Of a stretch of DNA of 36,432 nt, positions 1 to 7,788 are shown piece by piece (positions within the stretch are counted from its first letter, which is position 1; each line of letters begins with the position of its first letter). A program made the translations under genes and the position numbers. The notes under the pieces are model-generated. The model was not told where the DNA came from. It saw nothing but the letters and a program-made list of their open reading frames with translations, and made no database searches. The stretch comes from an uncultured Muribaculaceae bacterium. Its GTDB lineage: Bacteria; Bacteroidota; Bacteroidia; Bacteroidales; Muribaculaceae. The DNA is taken from contig CAMXAZ010000027.1 of assembly GCA_947179295.1 (NCBI GenBank), positions 1 through 36,432 of the forward strand, read 5' to 3'.

Positions 1-76
1 TGCAACAATTTATCTAAAAGATACACCACTCAGATTTTAACTCTTGTTTTTAAACGACCTCTTAATCTAAGTTTGG

Positions 77-84
77 CAAAGATA
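77..84 (-). promoter_or_regulatory. Possible -7 box of a leftward gene outside the window
   Basis: The minus strand reads TATCTTTG, which fits the Bacteroidota -7 consensus TAnnTTTG. Only a weak ATTG sits at the expected -33 position. If real, it would drive a divergent gene to the left of the window. The surrounding 1-250 stretch is AT-rich and shows no convincing gene. Confidence 0.25.
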
Positions 85-252
85 AGTTAAAATTTGCGAT
101 AGCAATGAAATTTTCGTTTATTTTTTCATCCGGCGGTGGAATTTTGCTATAGGAGATGGTAAATATGTGTCATTTTTGATCACATTTGAAGCATGTGACA
201 TGATTGCACCTTCTGAATACATAACATGTCCCTGCCAATGGCGCGGGCATAC

Positions 253-260
253 TAAATTTG
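253..260 (+). promoter_or_regulatory. Candidate -7 box for the secreted-protein gene at 314
   Basis: TAAATTTG matches TAnnTTTG exactly. It predicts a transcript starting near 266 and a leader of about 48 nt before the ATG at 314. No good -33 TTTG lies upstream, so the call is tentative. It favours the start at 314 over the in-frame ATG at 167, which would lie upstream of this box. Confidence 0.4.
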
Positions 261-313
261 TACCGTATCACACAACAGCAAACCCGATTCAACAACCCAA
301 AATCTTATTGATC

Positions 314-1207
314 ATGATTAAAAATCTACTTGCTCTTTTTCTGCTTATATCAAGCGTGGCATCTGTTTGCGCCACACCCGTTGTACTCTGGCAGTCCGAC
401 TCTCCTGAAGGAGTGTCAGTCAAATGGGACGCCGCAGGCCAAGCCATCAGCGCCGAACAGTGTGCCGACTTTACCGGCGGCGGCAAAATCGAAGTCGACG
501 TTGCCAGCTGCAACAGCGGCGCTGTCCTGTTGCTGACCAAAGGAAACTGGGACGGCGATCTCTGCCCCGCAGTCTCCCTCGACGATCTTACAATGCCTGC
601 TACCGTCACATTTTCTCTGACACCCGCCCAGGCAGAAAGCGCCAAGGAACTCGGATTTATCCCCTTCGGCAACGGCTACAATATCTCGCGCATAAGCTAT
701 GTGCCATCTGAAACGGAAGTTGATCCGGATGCTATCTGGTTCGGCTCGGAAGATTGCCGCAACGATTGGAAAAACATCGTTCTGCCTGCTTCGCTTTTTG
801 CCGATGCCAAAGCCGGTGACAAACTGGTGTTCGTAACTTCCGACCGCGGACCGGAAGTCATCATGCAGCCCATCATCGGAAACTGGGGCGGCATTGTGCT
901 CAATTCCGTCGACAACCCTGAACTATTCACCACCGAAGGAGATCTTATCTCGATCACCCTCACCGACGAGTGGGCCGAAAAGCTCAGGGAAAAAGGATTC
1001 GTGCTTCAGGCCTGCGGAGCGGTGATCAATGAAATCAGGCTTGTGACACCCGGCGGCGATGACACAACTTCGATCATCGGCATCGGCGCTGACAGCAATG
1101 ACGCGCCCGTGGAATATTTCAATCTCAACGGTCTGCGTGTCGAGAATCCCTCAAACGGTATCTTCATCCGCCGCCAGGGAGACAAAATAACCAAAGTGGC
1201 GCTCTGA
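314..1207 (+). CDS. Secreted protein with Por-secretion-like C-terminal tail
   Basis: This 297-residue protein has no recognised catalytic domain. The start at 314 is chosen because it opens directly into a signal peptide (MIKNLLALFLLISSVASVCA); the longer reading from 167 would bury that peptide behind 49 unlikely residues. The body has two similar beta-rich halves (WQSDSPEGVSVKW and WFGSEDCRNDWKN segments), each followed by a stretch on lower and upper limits of a quantity, so an internal duplication is likely. The last 45 residues (VEYFNLNGLRVENPSNGIFI) have the YxxxGxxV...GIYI pattern seen in C-terminal sorting domains of Bacteroidota exported proteins. I infer a cell-surface or secreted protein; its substrate is unknown. 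It is transcribed alone and ends before the hairpin at 1362. Confidence 0.7.
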   Translation: MIKNLLALFLLISSVASVCATPVVLWQSDSPEGVSVKWDAAGQAISAEQCADFTGGGKIEVDVASCNSGAVLLLTKGNWDGDLCPAVSLDDLTMPATVTFSLTPAQAESAKELGFIPFGNGYNISRISYVPSETEVDPDAIWFGSEDCRNDWKNIVLPASLFADAKAGDKLVFVTSDRGPEVIMQPIIGNWGGIVLNSVDNPELFTTEGDLISITLTDEWAEKLREKGFVLQACGAVINEIRLVTPGGDDTTSIIGIGADSNDAPVEYFNLNGLRVENPSNGIFIRRQGDKITKVAL

Positions 1208-1361
1208 GCGCTGTGCTGAATACAGATTTCAACTCACAATAGTAACAATTCTGTCAGAACAATAATAATAGTTAAACACTTTAATAAATACAATTTCTAA
1301 GGTAAGTTAAGCCAATCAAACAAGGTAAATTAATTGTATTAGCGGGAATTTCATTTTTTCG

Positions 1362-1395
1362 ATGGCCTTGGATTTGAATCCGGGGCCATTTTTTT
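1362..1395 (+). terminator. Intrinsic terminator between secreted-protein gene and S41 peptidase
   Basis: A hairpin pairs ATGGCC (1362-1367) with GGCCAT (1384-1389) and GGATT (1370-1374) with AATCC (1377-1381), followed by a run of seven T. This is a classic rho-independent terminator, about 155 bp beyond the stop at 1207. The rest of 1208-1440 is AT-rich and shows nothing else. Confidence 0.75.
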
Positions 1396-1443
1396 CAGAG
1401 CCATTGGCCGACCGGCCGTTAACATGTTTAAACGAGATTGATA

Positions 1444-1474
1444 TTTCGATTGTTATATTTATTGATTAACTTTG
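1444..1474 (+). promoter_or_regulatory. Promoter of the S41 peptidase/mfd unit
   Basis: The -7 box TAACTTTG (1467-1474) fits TAnnTTTG, with a TTTC resembling the -33 TTTG at 1444-1447, 19 bp upstream. Transcription would begin near 1480. This favours the peptidase start at 1566 rather than the in-frame ATG at 1485, which would leave almost no leader. Confidence 0.5.
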
Positions 1475-1565
1475 GGACTCCGTTTTGGAGCTCCCGCAGA
1501 AACGGCCGCACCCCGCCCCTCCGGCAAGCCCTCACGGATTCATCAATTCACTATCAATCAGGAGT

Positions 1566-3215
1566 ATGAAAAAACTTACCCTCATCGCCGCATCGTTAGT
1601 CCTGCTCTGTATGCTCGCTTCTGCCGCAACCCGCAGCAAGAAAAACGAGATCTCGCGCAATCTTGACATATTCAACGCACTCTACAAGGAACTCCAGACT
1701 TTCTACGTCGACTCCATTGACGCCGAGAAGTCGATCAACACCGCCATTGCGGCAATGCTCGACGACATCGACCCCTACACCGAATATTTCTCAGCCAAAG
1801 ATCAGGACGCATTCCGCACCATGACCACCGGCGAGTATGGCGGCATCGGATCGGTGATCCAGCAGAACGACGAGGGCGTGATCATAGCCGAGCCTTATGA
1901 GGGAAGCCCCGCCCAGAAAGCGGGCCTGCTTCCGGGCGACCTCTTCCTGACAATCGACGGCGACTCGGTGCTCGGATGGACCTCGGCCCGCGTCAGCGAC
2001 AAGCTCAAAGGCCAGAGCGGATCAACCCTGAAGCTGGTGATGAAGCGCCCCTGGACCGCCGACTCCATCAAGACTTTCGAATTCAAACGCGCCAAGATCC
2101 AGATTCCGCCCGTGCCCTACGTAGGCATGGTGCGCCCCGGAGTGGGCTACATCGGGCTCAACACTTTCTCTGAAAAGAGCTTCCCCGAAGTCCGCGCCGG
2201 TGTGGAGAAACTGATCAAGGAAGGCGCCAAGGGGCTGATCCTCGACCTCCGCGGCAACGGCGGCGGCCTCGTGGAGAGCGCCGTGGAGATTCTCGGCCTC
2301 TTCCTGCCGAAAGGCACCGCCGTGCTGACCACCCGCGGCAAGGGTGTGCTCAACGAGAAGGTCTACAAGACAAGCATCAACCCCATCGACACCAAGATAC
2401 CGCTCGCCGTGCTTGTCGACGGCAATTCGGCCTCGGCCTCGGAGATTGTCTCCGGCGCGCTCCAGGATCTTGACCGCGCGGTGATCATCGGCAACCGCTC
2501 CTACGGCAAAGGCCTCGTGCAGAGCACCCGCGAACTCCCCTATGACGGCCTGCTGAAAGTGACCGTGGCGAAATACTACATCCCCTCAGGCCGCCTCATC
2601 CAGGCCATTGACTATTCGCGCCGCAACCCCGACGGCTCTGTGGCGAGAATCCCTGACAGCCTGACCACCGTCTTCAAGACAGCCGGCGGACGCGAGGTGC
2701 GCGACGGCGGTGGCATAACCCCCGACATCAAGATCGAATATCCCGAAGTGAACCGCCTGACCTACAACGTGGTCCGCGACAACTGGGCCTTCAACTTCGC
2801 CAACAAGTATGCCGCCACCCATGACACCATTGCCCCGCCGGAAACCTTCGAGGTCACAGACGAGATCTACAGCGAGTTCAAAGATTTCATCGATCCCGCA
2901 AAATTCAACTATGACAAGGTCTGCGAAAACGCCGTCAAGCAGCTGCGCGAGATAGCCACCGCCGAGGGATATATGAACGACTCGACCGCCGCGCAGTTTG
3001 ACGTGCTCGCCGCCATGCTCCGCCATGACCTGAGCCGCGACCTCGACATCAACCGCAAGAACCTCACCCCCTACATAGCCGGCGAGCTCCTCAGCCGCTA
3101 CTATTTCAACCGCGGCGAGGTCATCTACTCGCTGCGCGACGACCAGGCCGTCGACTCGGCCGCCGCCGTGCTGACAACCCCGCGCTTCGGCGAGATCTTA
3201 GGCAAAAAGAAATAG
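1566..3215 (+). CDS. S41-family C-terminal processing peptidase
   Basis: This is a periplasmic or membrane-anchored serine protease of the CtpA/Prc family, which trims or degrades proteins from their C-termini. The start at 1566 gives a clean N-terminal hydrophobic signal (MKKLTLIAASLVLLCMLASA) and 549 residues. A PDZ domain (about 95-175) has the GYGGIG-type strand and the SPAQKAGLLPGD loop. The peptidase core follows, with GLILDLRGNGGG, the SASASE serine motif at residues 288-293 and the lysine of NRSYGKG at residue 315, so the Ser-Lys dyad is intact. A 190-residue C-terminal extension carries no recognised domain, as in other Bacteroidota members. It lies 32 bp upstream of mfd and probably shares its transcript. 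The family is certain; the natural substrates are unknown. Confidence 0.93.
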   Translation: MKKLTLIAASLVLLCMLASAATRSKKNEISRNLDIFNALYKELQTFYVDSIDAEKSINTAIAAMLDDIDPYTEYFSAKDQDAFRTMTTGEYGGIGSVIQQNDEGVIIAEPYEGSPAQKAGLLPGDLFLTIDGDSVLGWTSARVSDKLKGQSGSTLKLVMKRPWTADSIKTFEFKRAKIQIPPVPYVGMVRPGVGYIGLNTFSEKSFPEVRAGVEKLIKEGAKGLILDLRGNGGGLVESAVEILGLFLPKGTAVLTTRGKGVLNEKVYKTSINPIDTKIPLAVLVDGNSASASEIVSGALQDLDRAVIIGNRSYGKGLVQSTRELPYDGLLKVTVAKYYIPSGRLIQAIDYSRRNPDGSVARIPDSLTTVFKTAGGREVRDGGGITPDIKIEYPEVNRLTYNVVRDNWAFNFANKYAATHDTIAPPETFEVTDEIYSEFKDFIDPAKFNYDKVCENAVKQLREIATAEGYMNDSTAAQFDVLAAMLRHDLSRDLDINRKNLTPYIAGELLSRYYFNRGEVIYSLRDDQAVDSAAAVLTTPRFGEILGKKK

Positions 3216-3247
3216 CATCAAAGCAACACCACATCAGCCCCACACGC

Positions 3248-6200
3248 ATGACCTCCATACAGCAACTCTGCGATGAATTCATGTCGTCCCGCCGCCGCGA
3301 AGCCCTCCAGAAGGCTCTCGGCGGCGAGACTGCGATAATATCCGTCTATAACCTCGCCGGATCGGCGCCGGCCATGATGCTCGCCGCGCTGCCCGCGCGC
3401 AAGGTCCCGACGGTGGTTGTCGGCGATTCGCTCGACGATGCCGGCTATATCTACCACGATCTCAGCCGCATCCTCGGCGAGGACCGGGTGCTGCTCTTCC
3501 CGTCGGGCTACAAGCGCGACATCAGATACGGCCAGGTCGACCCTCCCTCGCAGATACTGCGCACCGAAGCCCTCAACCAGTGGCATTCCGACCGCGCGCC
3601 GGCCTATGTGGTGACCTATCCTGAGGCTCTGGCCGAAAAGGTGGCGCGCCGCGAGGTGATTGACCGCCACACCCTCCACCTGAGCAAGGACCGCGAGACG
3701 GATCTCACCGCCACCATAGCCTGGCTGCGCGAAAACGGCTTCCAGGAGGTGGACTATGTCTATGAGCCGGGCCAGTTTGCCGCCCGCGGCTCCATTCTCG
3801 ACATCTTCGGCTACAGCCACGAACTGCCGTTCCGCATCGACTTCTTCGGCGACGAGATCGACTCGATCCGCACCTTCAACATCGAGACCCAGCTCTCCGA
3901 ACGCCGCCTCGAAGAAGTGGCCATCACCTCCGGAGTGGCCTCGCAGTCGTCAGGCGAGTCGCTGCTGGAGTTTGTCGATCCCTCGACCCTCTTCGTGGTC
4001 CGCGATGCCCTCTACACCGTGGAGCGCATAAGGGCCATAGGCGCCGAGGAGCTTTCGCAGAGCGCCCTGGCCGCTGTCGATGACAGCACCGACACCAACG
4101 CCATGAAGCAGGTGGTCGACGGCGAGGCCTTCACCCGTGCCTTCAGCTCTTTCCGTCAGCTGCGCTTCTCGGCCGCCGCTCAGCCCGACCCCGCCGCCGG
4201 GGCCTCGATTGACTTCCACTGCTCCCCGCAGGCCATCTACCACAAGAATTTCGAGCTGATCAGCGAGAGTTTCACCCGCTTCCTCTCAGAGGGCTACCGC
4301 ATCTGCATCCTCAGCGACAGCGAGAAGCAGATCAAGCGCCTGAAGGTGATCTTCGCCGACCGCGGCGATGACATTGCCTTCTCGCCCGTAATGCCTACGG
4401 TCCATGAGGGTTTCACCGACCACTCGCTGAAGCTCTGCGTCTTCACCGACCACCAGATTTTTGACCGCTTCCACAAATACACCCTCAAGAGCGACCGCGC
4501 CCGCTCAGGCAAACTCGCCCTCTCGCTCAAGGAGCTGAGCGCCATCGAACCGGGCGACTTCATAGTCCACGTGGACCACGGCGTAGGCAAGTTCGCCGGA
4601 CTGCTCCGAACCAACGTCAACGGCAAGACCCAGGAGATGATCAAGCTCGTCTATGCCAATGACGACATCATCTTCGTCTCCATCCATGCCCTCCACAAGC
4701 TCGCCAAATACCGAGGCAAGGAGGGTGTGCCCCCGAAGATCAACAAGCTCGGCTCCGGCGCCTGGAACAAGATGAAGGAGCGCACCAAGTCGAAGCTCAA
4801 GGACATTGCCCGCGATCTGATCAGACTCTACGCCGCCCGCAAGGACGAAAAGGGCCATGCCTTTGCCCCTGACAGCTATCTGCAGCAGGAACTGGAGGCT
4901 TCATTCATCTATGAGGACACCCCTGACCAGCTGACGGCCACCAAGGCCGTCAAGGCCGACATGGAGAGCGACCGACCGATGGACCGCCTGATCTGCGGCG
5001 ATGTGGGCTTCGGAAAGACCGAAATAGCCATCCGCGCGGCTTTCAAGGCGGCTGTCGACGGCAAGCAGACCGCCGTGCTCGTGCCGACGACCGTGTTGGC
5101 CTATCAGCACTTCAACACCTTCCGCGACCGCCTCAAAGAGCTCCCCGTGAGGGTAGACTACATCTCGCGCGCCCGCACTCCCAAGCAGGTCAAGGAGATA
5201 ATCCGCGATTTGGCCGAGGGGAAGATCGACATCCTCATCGGGACCCACAAGCTCATCGGCAAGGATGTCCGCTTCAAGGATCTCGGCCTGCTGATTGTCG
5301 ACGAGGAACAGAAATTCGGCGTGGCCGTCAAGGAAAAACTCAAGCAGATGAAGATCAACGTCGACACCCTGACCATGAGCGCCACCCCGATACCCCGCAC
5401 CCTGCAGTTCTCGCTCATGGGCGCGCGCGATCTCACCTCGCTCAACACTCCTCCGGCCAACCGCTACCCCATCATCACCTCGGTCTGCGCCGGCGGCGAC
5501 GACATTGTGGCCGAGGCTGTCAACTTCGAACTCTCGCGCAACGGGCAGGTCTTCATGATCAACAACCGCATCGAAGGACTCTATGAGCTTGAAGCCCAGG
5601 TGAAACGCCTTGTCCCTGACGCCCGCGTGATAGTGGCCCACGGACAGATGCCACCCGAAAAGCTCGAAAAGGCCATCATCGACTTCGCCAACCATGACTA
5701 CGACGTGCTGATTGCCACAACCATCATCGAAAGCGGCATCGACATGCCCAACGTCAACACCATCATTGTCAACAACGCCCAGAACTTTGGCCTCAGCGAG
5801 CTCCATCAGCTCCGCGGACGTGTGGGCCGCAGCAACCGCAAGGCTTTCTGCTATCTGCTGGTGCCGCCCCACATCCCCCTCACCCCCGTGGCGCGCCGCC
5901 GCCTCCAGGCCATCGAGAGCTTCAGCGACCTCGGAAGCGGAATCCACATTGCCATGCAGGATCTCGACATCCGCGGCGCCGGCAACCTCCTCGGCGCGGA
6001 GCAGTCCGGCTTCATCGCCGACCTAGGCTACGAGACCTATCAGAAAATCCTCAAGGAGGCGGTCACCGAACTGCGCACCGAGGAGTTCTCCGACCTCGAA
6101 CAGGCCGACCGCCTCGACGAGTCGCAGACCGACTATGTGGCCGACTGCGTTATCGAGAGCGACATGGAACTGCTTCTGCCGGCCGACTACGTACCCACCG

Positions 6201-6589
6201 AGAGCGAGCGCATAGCCCTCTATCAGGAACTCGACGGCATAGAGCGCGAACTCGACCTGCAGGCCTTCAAGAGCCGCCTCACCGACCGTTTCGGCGCCAT
6301 TCCGCCCGTCACCGCCGAGCTGCTGCGCATTCCGCGCCTGCGGAGTCTCGCCCGCCGTCTCGGCATCGAGAAAGTGGCCCTGAAACAGGGCCGGATGTAC
6401 ACCTATTTTGTCGACGAGAGCAACAAGGCCTACTATCAGTCTGACATGTTCGGCAAGATGCTGGCCTATCTGACGGCCAATCCGCGCCGTGTGCAGATCC
6501 GTGAACGCAACGGCAAGCGGTCATTCGCCATCGCCGATGTCACCAACGTCGAAACCGCCGTCGCCATCCTTTCCGAAATCATAGCCTGA
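3248..6589 (+). CDS. mfd: Transcription-repair coupling factor Mfd
   Basis: Mfd is a cytoplasmic DNA translocase that pushes stalled RNA polymerase off template lesions and recruits UvrA for nucleotide excision repair. The 1113-residue length is normal for the family. Visible in order: the UvrB-like N-terminal region, the CarD-like RNA-polymerase-interaction domain (PGDFIVHVDHGVGKFAGL, about residues 437-455), a superfamily 2 translocase with Walker A GDVGFGKTE near residue 584 and DEEQ at 685, motif SATPIPRT, the second helicase lobe with QLRGRVGRSNR, and the C-terminal TRCF domain. All key motifs are intact. It follows the S41 peptidase gene on the same strand; the pairing has no obvious functional meaning. 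The GC-rich sequence gives long spurious antisense frames, which I do not annotate. Confidence 0.97.
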   Translation: MTSIQQLCDEFMSSRRREALQKALGGETAIISVYNLAGSAPAMMLAALPARKVPTVVVGDSLDDAGYIYHDLSRILGEDRVLLFPSGYKRDIRYGQVDPPSQILRTEALNQWHSDRAPAYVVTYPEALAEKVARREVIDRHTLHLSKDRETDLTATIAWLRENGFQEVDYVYEPGQFAARGSILDIFGYSHELPFRIDFFGDEIDSIRTFNIETQLSERRLEEVAITSGVASQSSGESLLEFVDPSTLFVVRDALYTVERIRAIGAEELSQSALAAVDDSTDTNAMKQVVDGEAFTRAFSSFRQLRFSAAAQPDPAAGASIDFHCSPQAIYHKNFELISESFTRFLSEGYRICILSDSEKQIKRLKVIFADRGDDIAFSPVMPTVHEGFTDHSLKLCVFTDHQIFDRFHKYTLKSDRARSGKLALSLKELSAIEPGDFIVHVDHGVGKFAGLLRTNVNGKTQEMIKLVYANDDIIFVSIHALHKLAKYRGKEGVPPKINKLGSGAWNKMKERTKSKLKDIARDLIRLYAARKDEKGHAFAPDSYLQQELEASFIYEDTPDQLTATKAVKADMESDRPMDRLICGDVGFGKTEIAIRAAFKAAVDGKQTAVLVPTTVLAYQHFNTFRDRLKELPVRVDYISRARTPKQVKEIIRDLAEGKIDILIGTHKLIGKDVRFKDLGLLIVDEEQKFGVAVKEKLKQMKINVDTLTMSATPIPRTLQFSLMGARDLTSLNTPPANRYPIITSVCAGGDDIVAEAVNFELSRNGQVFMINNRIEGLYELEAQVKRLVPDARVIVAHGQMPPEKLEKAIIDFANHDYDVLIATTIIESGIDMPNVNTIIVNNAQNFGLSELHQLRGRVGRSNRKAFCYLLVPPHIPLTPVARRRLQAIESFSDLGSGIHIAMQDLDIRGAGNLLGAEQSGFIADLGYETYQKILKEAVTELRTEEFSDLEQADRLDESQTDYVADCVIESDMELLLPADYVPTESERIALYQELDGIERELDLQAFKSRLTDRFGAIPPVTAELLRIPRLRSLARRLGIEKVALKQGRMYTYFVDESNKAYYQSDMFGKMLAYLTANPRRVQIRERNGKRSFAIADVTNVETAVAILSEIIA

Positions 6590-6662
6590 TCCCCCGTGAC
6601 ACCGCAGCGTGACGGTAAATCGGTGTCCGCAGGGCGTGACCCGACATGGTACGCGGATAGCG

Positions 6663-6777
6663 GGTGTCCGCAAGGACACCGATTTAATAGTAGCCCCCGA
6701 CACCGTAGCGCATCGCGCGTAGGTGTCGGGGGTAAAGATGTTTATATGAATGTCGTGTCCGGCAGGACACGGATTTA
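6663..6777 (-). repeat. Three-hairpin element, type 2 copy a
   Basis: Read on the minus strand: H1 is CGTGTCC/GGACACG (6754-6771). H2 has the 11-bp stem CCCCCGACACC/GGTGTCGGGGG (6694-6732) around TAC-GCGC-GAT-GCGC-TAC. H3 is GGTGTCC/GGACACC (6663-6680). TAAATC precedes both H1 and H3. Stem sequences differ from type 1 copies but pairing is complete. Confidence 0.8.
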
Positions 6778-6810
6778 CGGCCCCGGACGGAATCAAACCA
6801 GGCGTGACGG

Positions 6811-6925
6811 TAAATCGGTGTCCTGACGGACACCATAACCAGGGGAAATCAAGAACCCGTGACACCTGCGCGCTATGCGCTACGGTGTCACGGGCTACGA
6901 GTAAATCGATGTCCTCGCGGACATC
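6811..6925 (+). repeat. Three-hairpin element, type 1 copy a
   Basis: H1 GGTGTCC/GGACACC (6817-6834, loop TGAC); H2 stem CCCGTGACACC/GGTGTCACGGG (6856-6894) with interior TGC-GCGC-TAT-GCGC-TAC; H3 GATGTCC/GGACATC (6908-6925, loop TCGC). A conserved spacer containing AATCAAGAA lies between H1 and H2. The next copy starts 144 bp downstream as a tandem unit. Confidence 0.85.
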
Positions 6926-6954
6926 TCCATCCGGAATCCCACAGGGCGTGACGG

Positions 6955-7069
6955 TAAATCGGTGTCCTCGCGGACACCATAACCAGGGGAAATCAAGAAC
7001 CCGTGACACCTGCGCGCTGTGCGCTACGGTGTCACGGGCTACGAGTAAATCGATGTCCTATCGGACATC
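6955..7069 (+). repeat. Three-hairpin element, type 1 copy b
   Basis: H1 at 6961-6978 (loop TCGC), H2 at 7000-7038 with the tip triloop TGT instead of TAT, and H3 at 7052-7069 (loop TATC). All stems are perfect. It is in tandem with the copy at 6811. Confidence 0.85.
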
Positions 7070-7105
7070 ACCATCCGGAATCCCCCCAAGGCGTGACGGT
7101 AAATC

Positions 7106-7122
7106 GGTGTCCTGCGGACATC
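7106..7122 (+). repeat. Deletion remnant: fused H1/H3 hairpin
   Basis: The left arm of H1 (GGTGTCC, 7106-7112) is joined directly to the right arm of H3 (GGACATC, 7116-7122), and the spacer and H2 are missing. The flanks match those of full type 1 copies: TAAATC to the left and TCCATCCGG to the right. This is what deletion between the two similar hairpins would leave. Confidence 0.7.
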
Positions 7123-7189
7123 TCCATCCGGAATCCCCGCACGGCGCGCGGATAGCGGGTGGCGTGATCCCGCAGGGTACGGGATAGCG

Positions 7190-7305
7190 GGTGTCCGCAA
7201 GGACACCGATTTAATAGTAGCCCCCGACACCGTAGCGCAATGCGCGTAGGTGTCGGGGGTAAAGATATTCATCCAAATATCGTGTCCGGTAGGACACGGA
7301 TTTAC
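7190..7305 (-). repeat. Three-hairpin element, type 2 copy b
   Basis: On the minus strand: H1 CGTGTCC/GGACACG (7281-7298, plus-strand loop GGTA); H2 CCCCCGACACC/GGTGTCGGGGG (7221-7259) with tip GCGC-ATT-GCGC; H3 GGTGTCC/GGACACC (7190-7207). It is nearly identical to the copy at 6663 except in the hairpin loops and the H1-H2 spacer. Confidence 0.8.
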
Positions 7306-7337
7306 CGCTCCGGAGGGAATCAAACCAGGCGTGATGG

Positions 7338-7451
7338 TAAATCGGTGTCCTGACGGACACCATAGACGGGGGAATCAAGAACCCGTGACACCTGCGCGCT
7401 ATGCGCTACGGTGTCACGGGCTACGAGTAAATCGATGTCCTGACGGACATC
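7338..7451 (+). repeat. Three-hairpin element, type 1 copy c
   Basis: H1 at 7344-7361 (loop TGAC), H2 at 7382-7420 with the TAT tip, H3 at 7434-7451 (loop TGAC). It follows the type 2 copy at 7190, repeating the type 2 then type 1 order seen at 6663-6925. Beyond it, up to about 7590, the sequence is degenerate and holds only fragments of the family. Confidence 0.85.
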
Positions 7452-7727
7452 TCCATCCGGAATCCACGCACGGCGCGCGGGGTCACGGATATCCGCAGGA
7501 CATAATTCCACAGGGAGTATGGGTTGCGGGGGTCCGCAAGAGCATGATCCCGCGGCGCGTGGGTGGCATGATCCCGCATGGCACGCGGATAGCGGGTGTC
7601 CGGCAGGACACGGATTTACGGCCCCGGACAGGAATCAAACCAAACATGACGGTAAATCGGTGTCCCGTCAGGACACAGATTTACGGCCCCGGACGGAATA
7701 CGGGATGGTGATGCTTGACAAAATAAA

Positions 7728-7763
7728 CCCCGGCACCGTGCGATAGCGCGCAGGGTGCCGGGG
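7728..7763 (-). terminator. Terminator hairpin of the fibronectin-type secreted gene, H2-like
   Basis: CCCCGGCACC (7728-7737) pairs perfectly with GGTGCCGGGG (7754-7763). On the minus strand it is followed by TTTATTTTG, so it suits an intrinsic terminator 25 bp after the stop codon of the leftward gene ending at 7789. Its interior reads CTGCGCGCTATCGCAC on the minus strand, closely resembling the H2 tip of the neighbouring repeats, so it may be a captured or ancestral H2 hairpin. Confidence 0.65.
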
Positions 7764-7788
7764 TTGATATGTTTTGAAGATCTGTGGA

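Larger units (their letters stand above)
6590..7700. repeat. Cluster of three-hairpin repeat elements, five full copies plus remnants
   Basis: This 1.1-kb stretch between the convergent mfd and secreted-protein genes carries no credible gene. It is an array of related elements, each with hairpin H1 (GGTGTCC/GGACACC or variant), a long central hairpin H2 and hairpin H3 (GATGTCC/GGACATC or variant). H1 and H3 are each preceded by TAAATC. Full copies lie at 6663-6777 (-), 6811-6925 (+), 6955-7069 (+), 7190-7305 (-) and 7338-7451 (+). Between and after them are half elements and deletion products, including a half element near 6613-6625, 7106-7122, 7595-7618 and 7651-7684. The family recurs at 10306-10626 and 24332-24447. 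I do not recognise it as a named repeat family. Confidence 0.85.

Noticed and set aside
167-313. Longer N-terminus for the first secreted protein
   Set aside because: It would bury the signal peptide and start upstream of the -7 box at 253.
1485-1565. Longer N-terminus for the S41 peptidase
   Set aside because: It is proline-rich and unlike the family, and it begins at the predicted transcription start; the ATG at 1566 opens into a signal sequence.
4901-5947. A 348-codon antisense frame opposite mfd, and a 340-codon one opposite pdxA (13525-14547)
   Set aside because: They are shadows of GC-rich coding sequence; the proteins are low-complexity Val/Asp/Gly-rich and match no family, whereas the plus-strand genes have intact motifs.
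6663-7451. Integron attC-like or tRNA-like elements
   Set aside because: No GTTRRRY core site, integrase or gene cassettes are present, and the three hairpins do not form a cloverleaf with an acceptor stem or CCA end.
6590-7700. CRISPR array
   Set aside because: The repeated units are about 115 bp, contain three hairpins, occur in both orientations and are separated by related, non-unique sequences; there are no regular spacers and no cas genes.
6596-7746. Several open frames of 62-162 codons on both strands within the repeat cluster
   Set aside because: They translate the repeat units (recurrent DGHH- and RDTCA-like strings), change frame between copies and lack initiation signals; they are by-products of the palindromic repeats.
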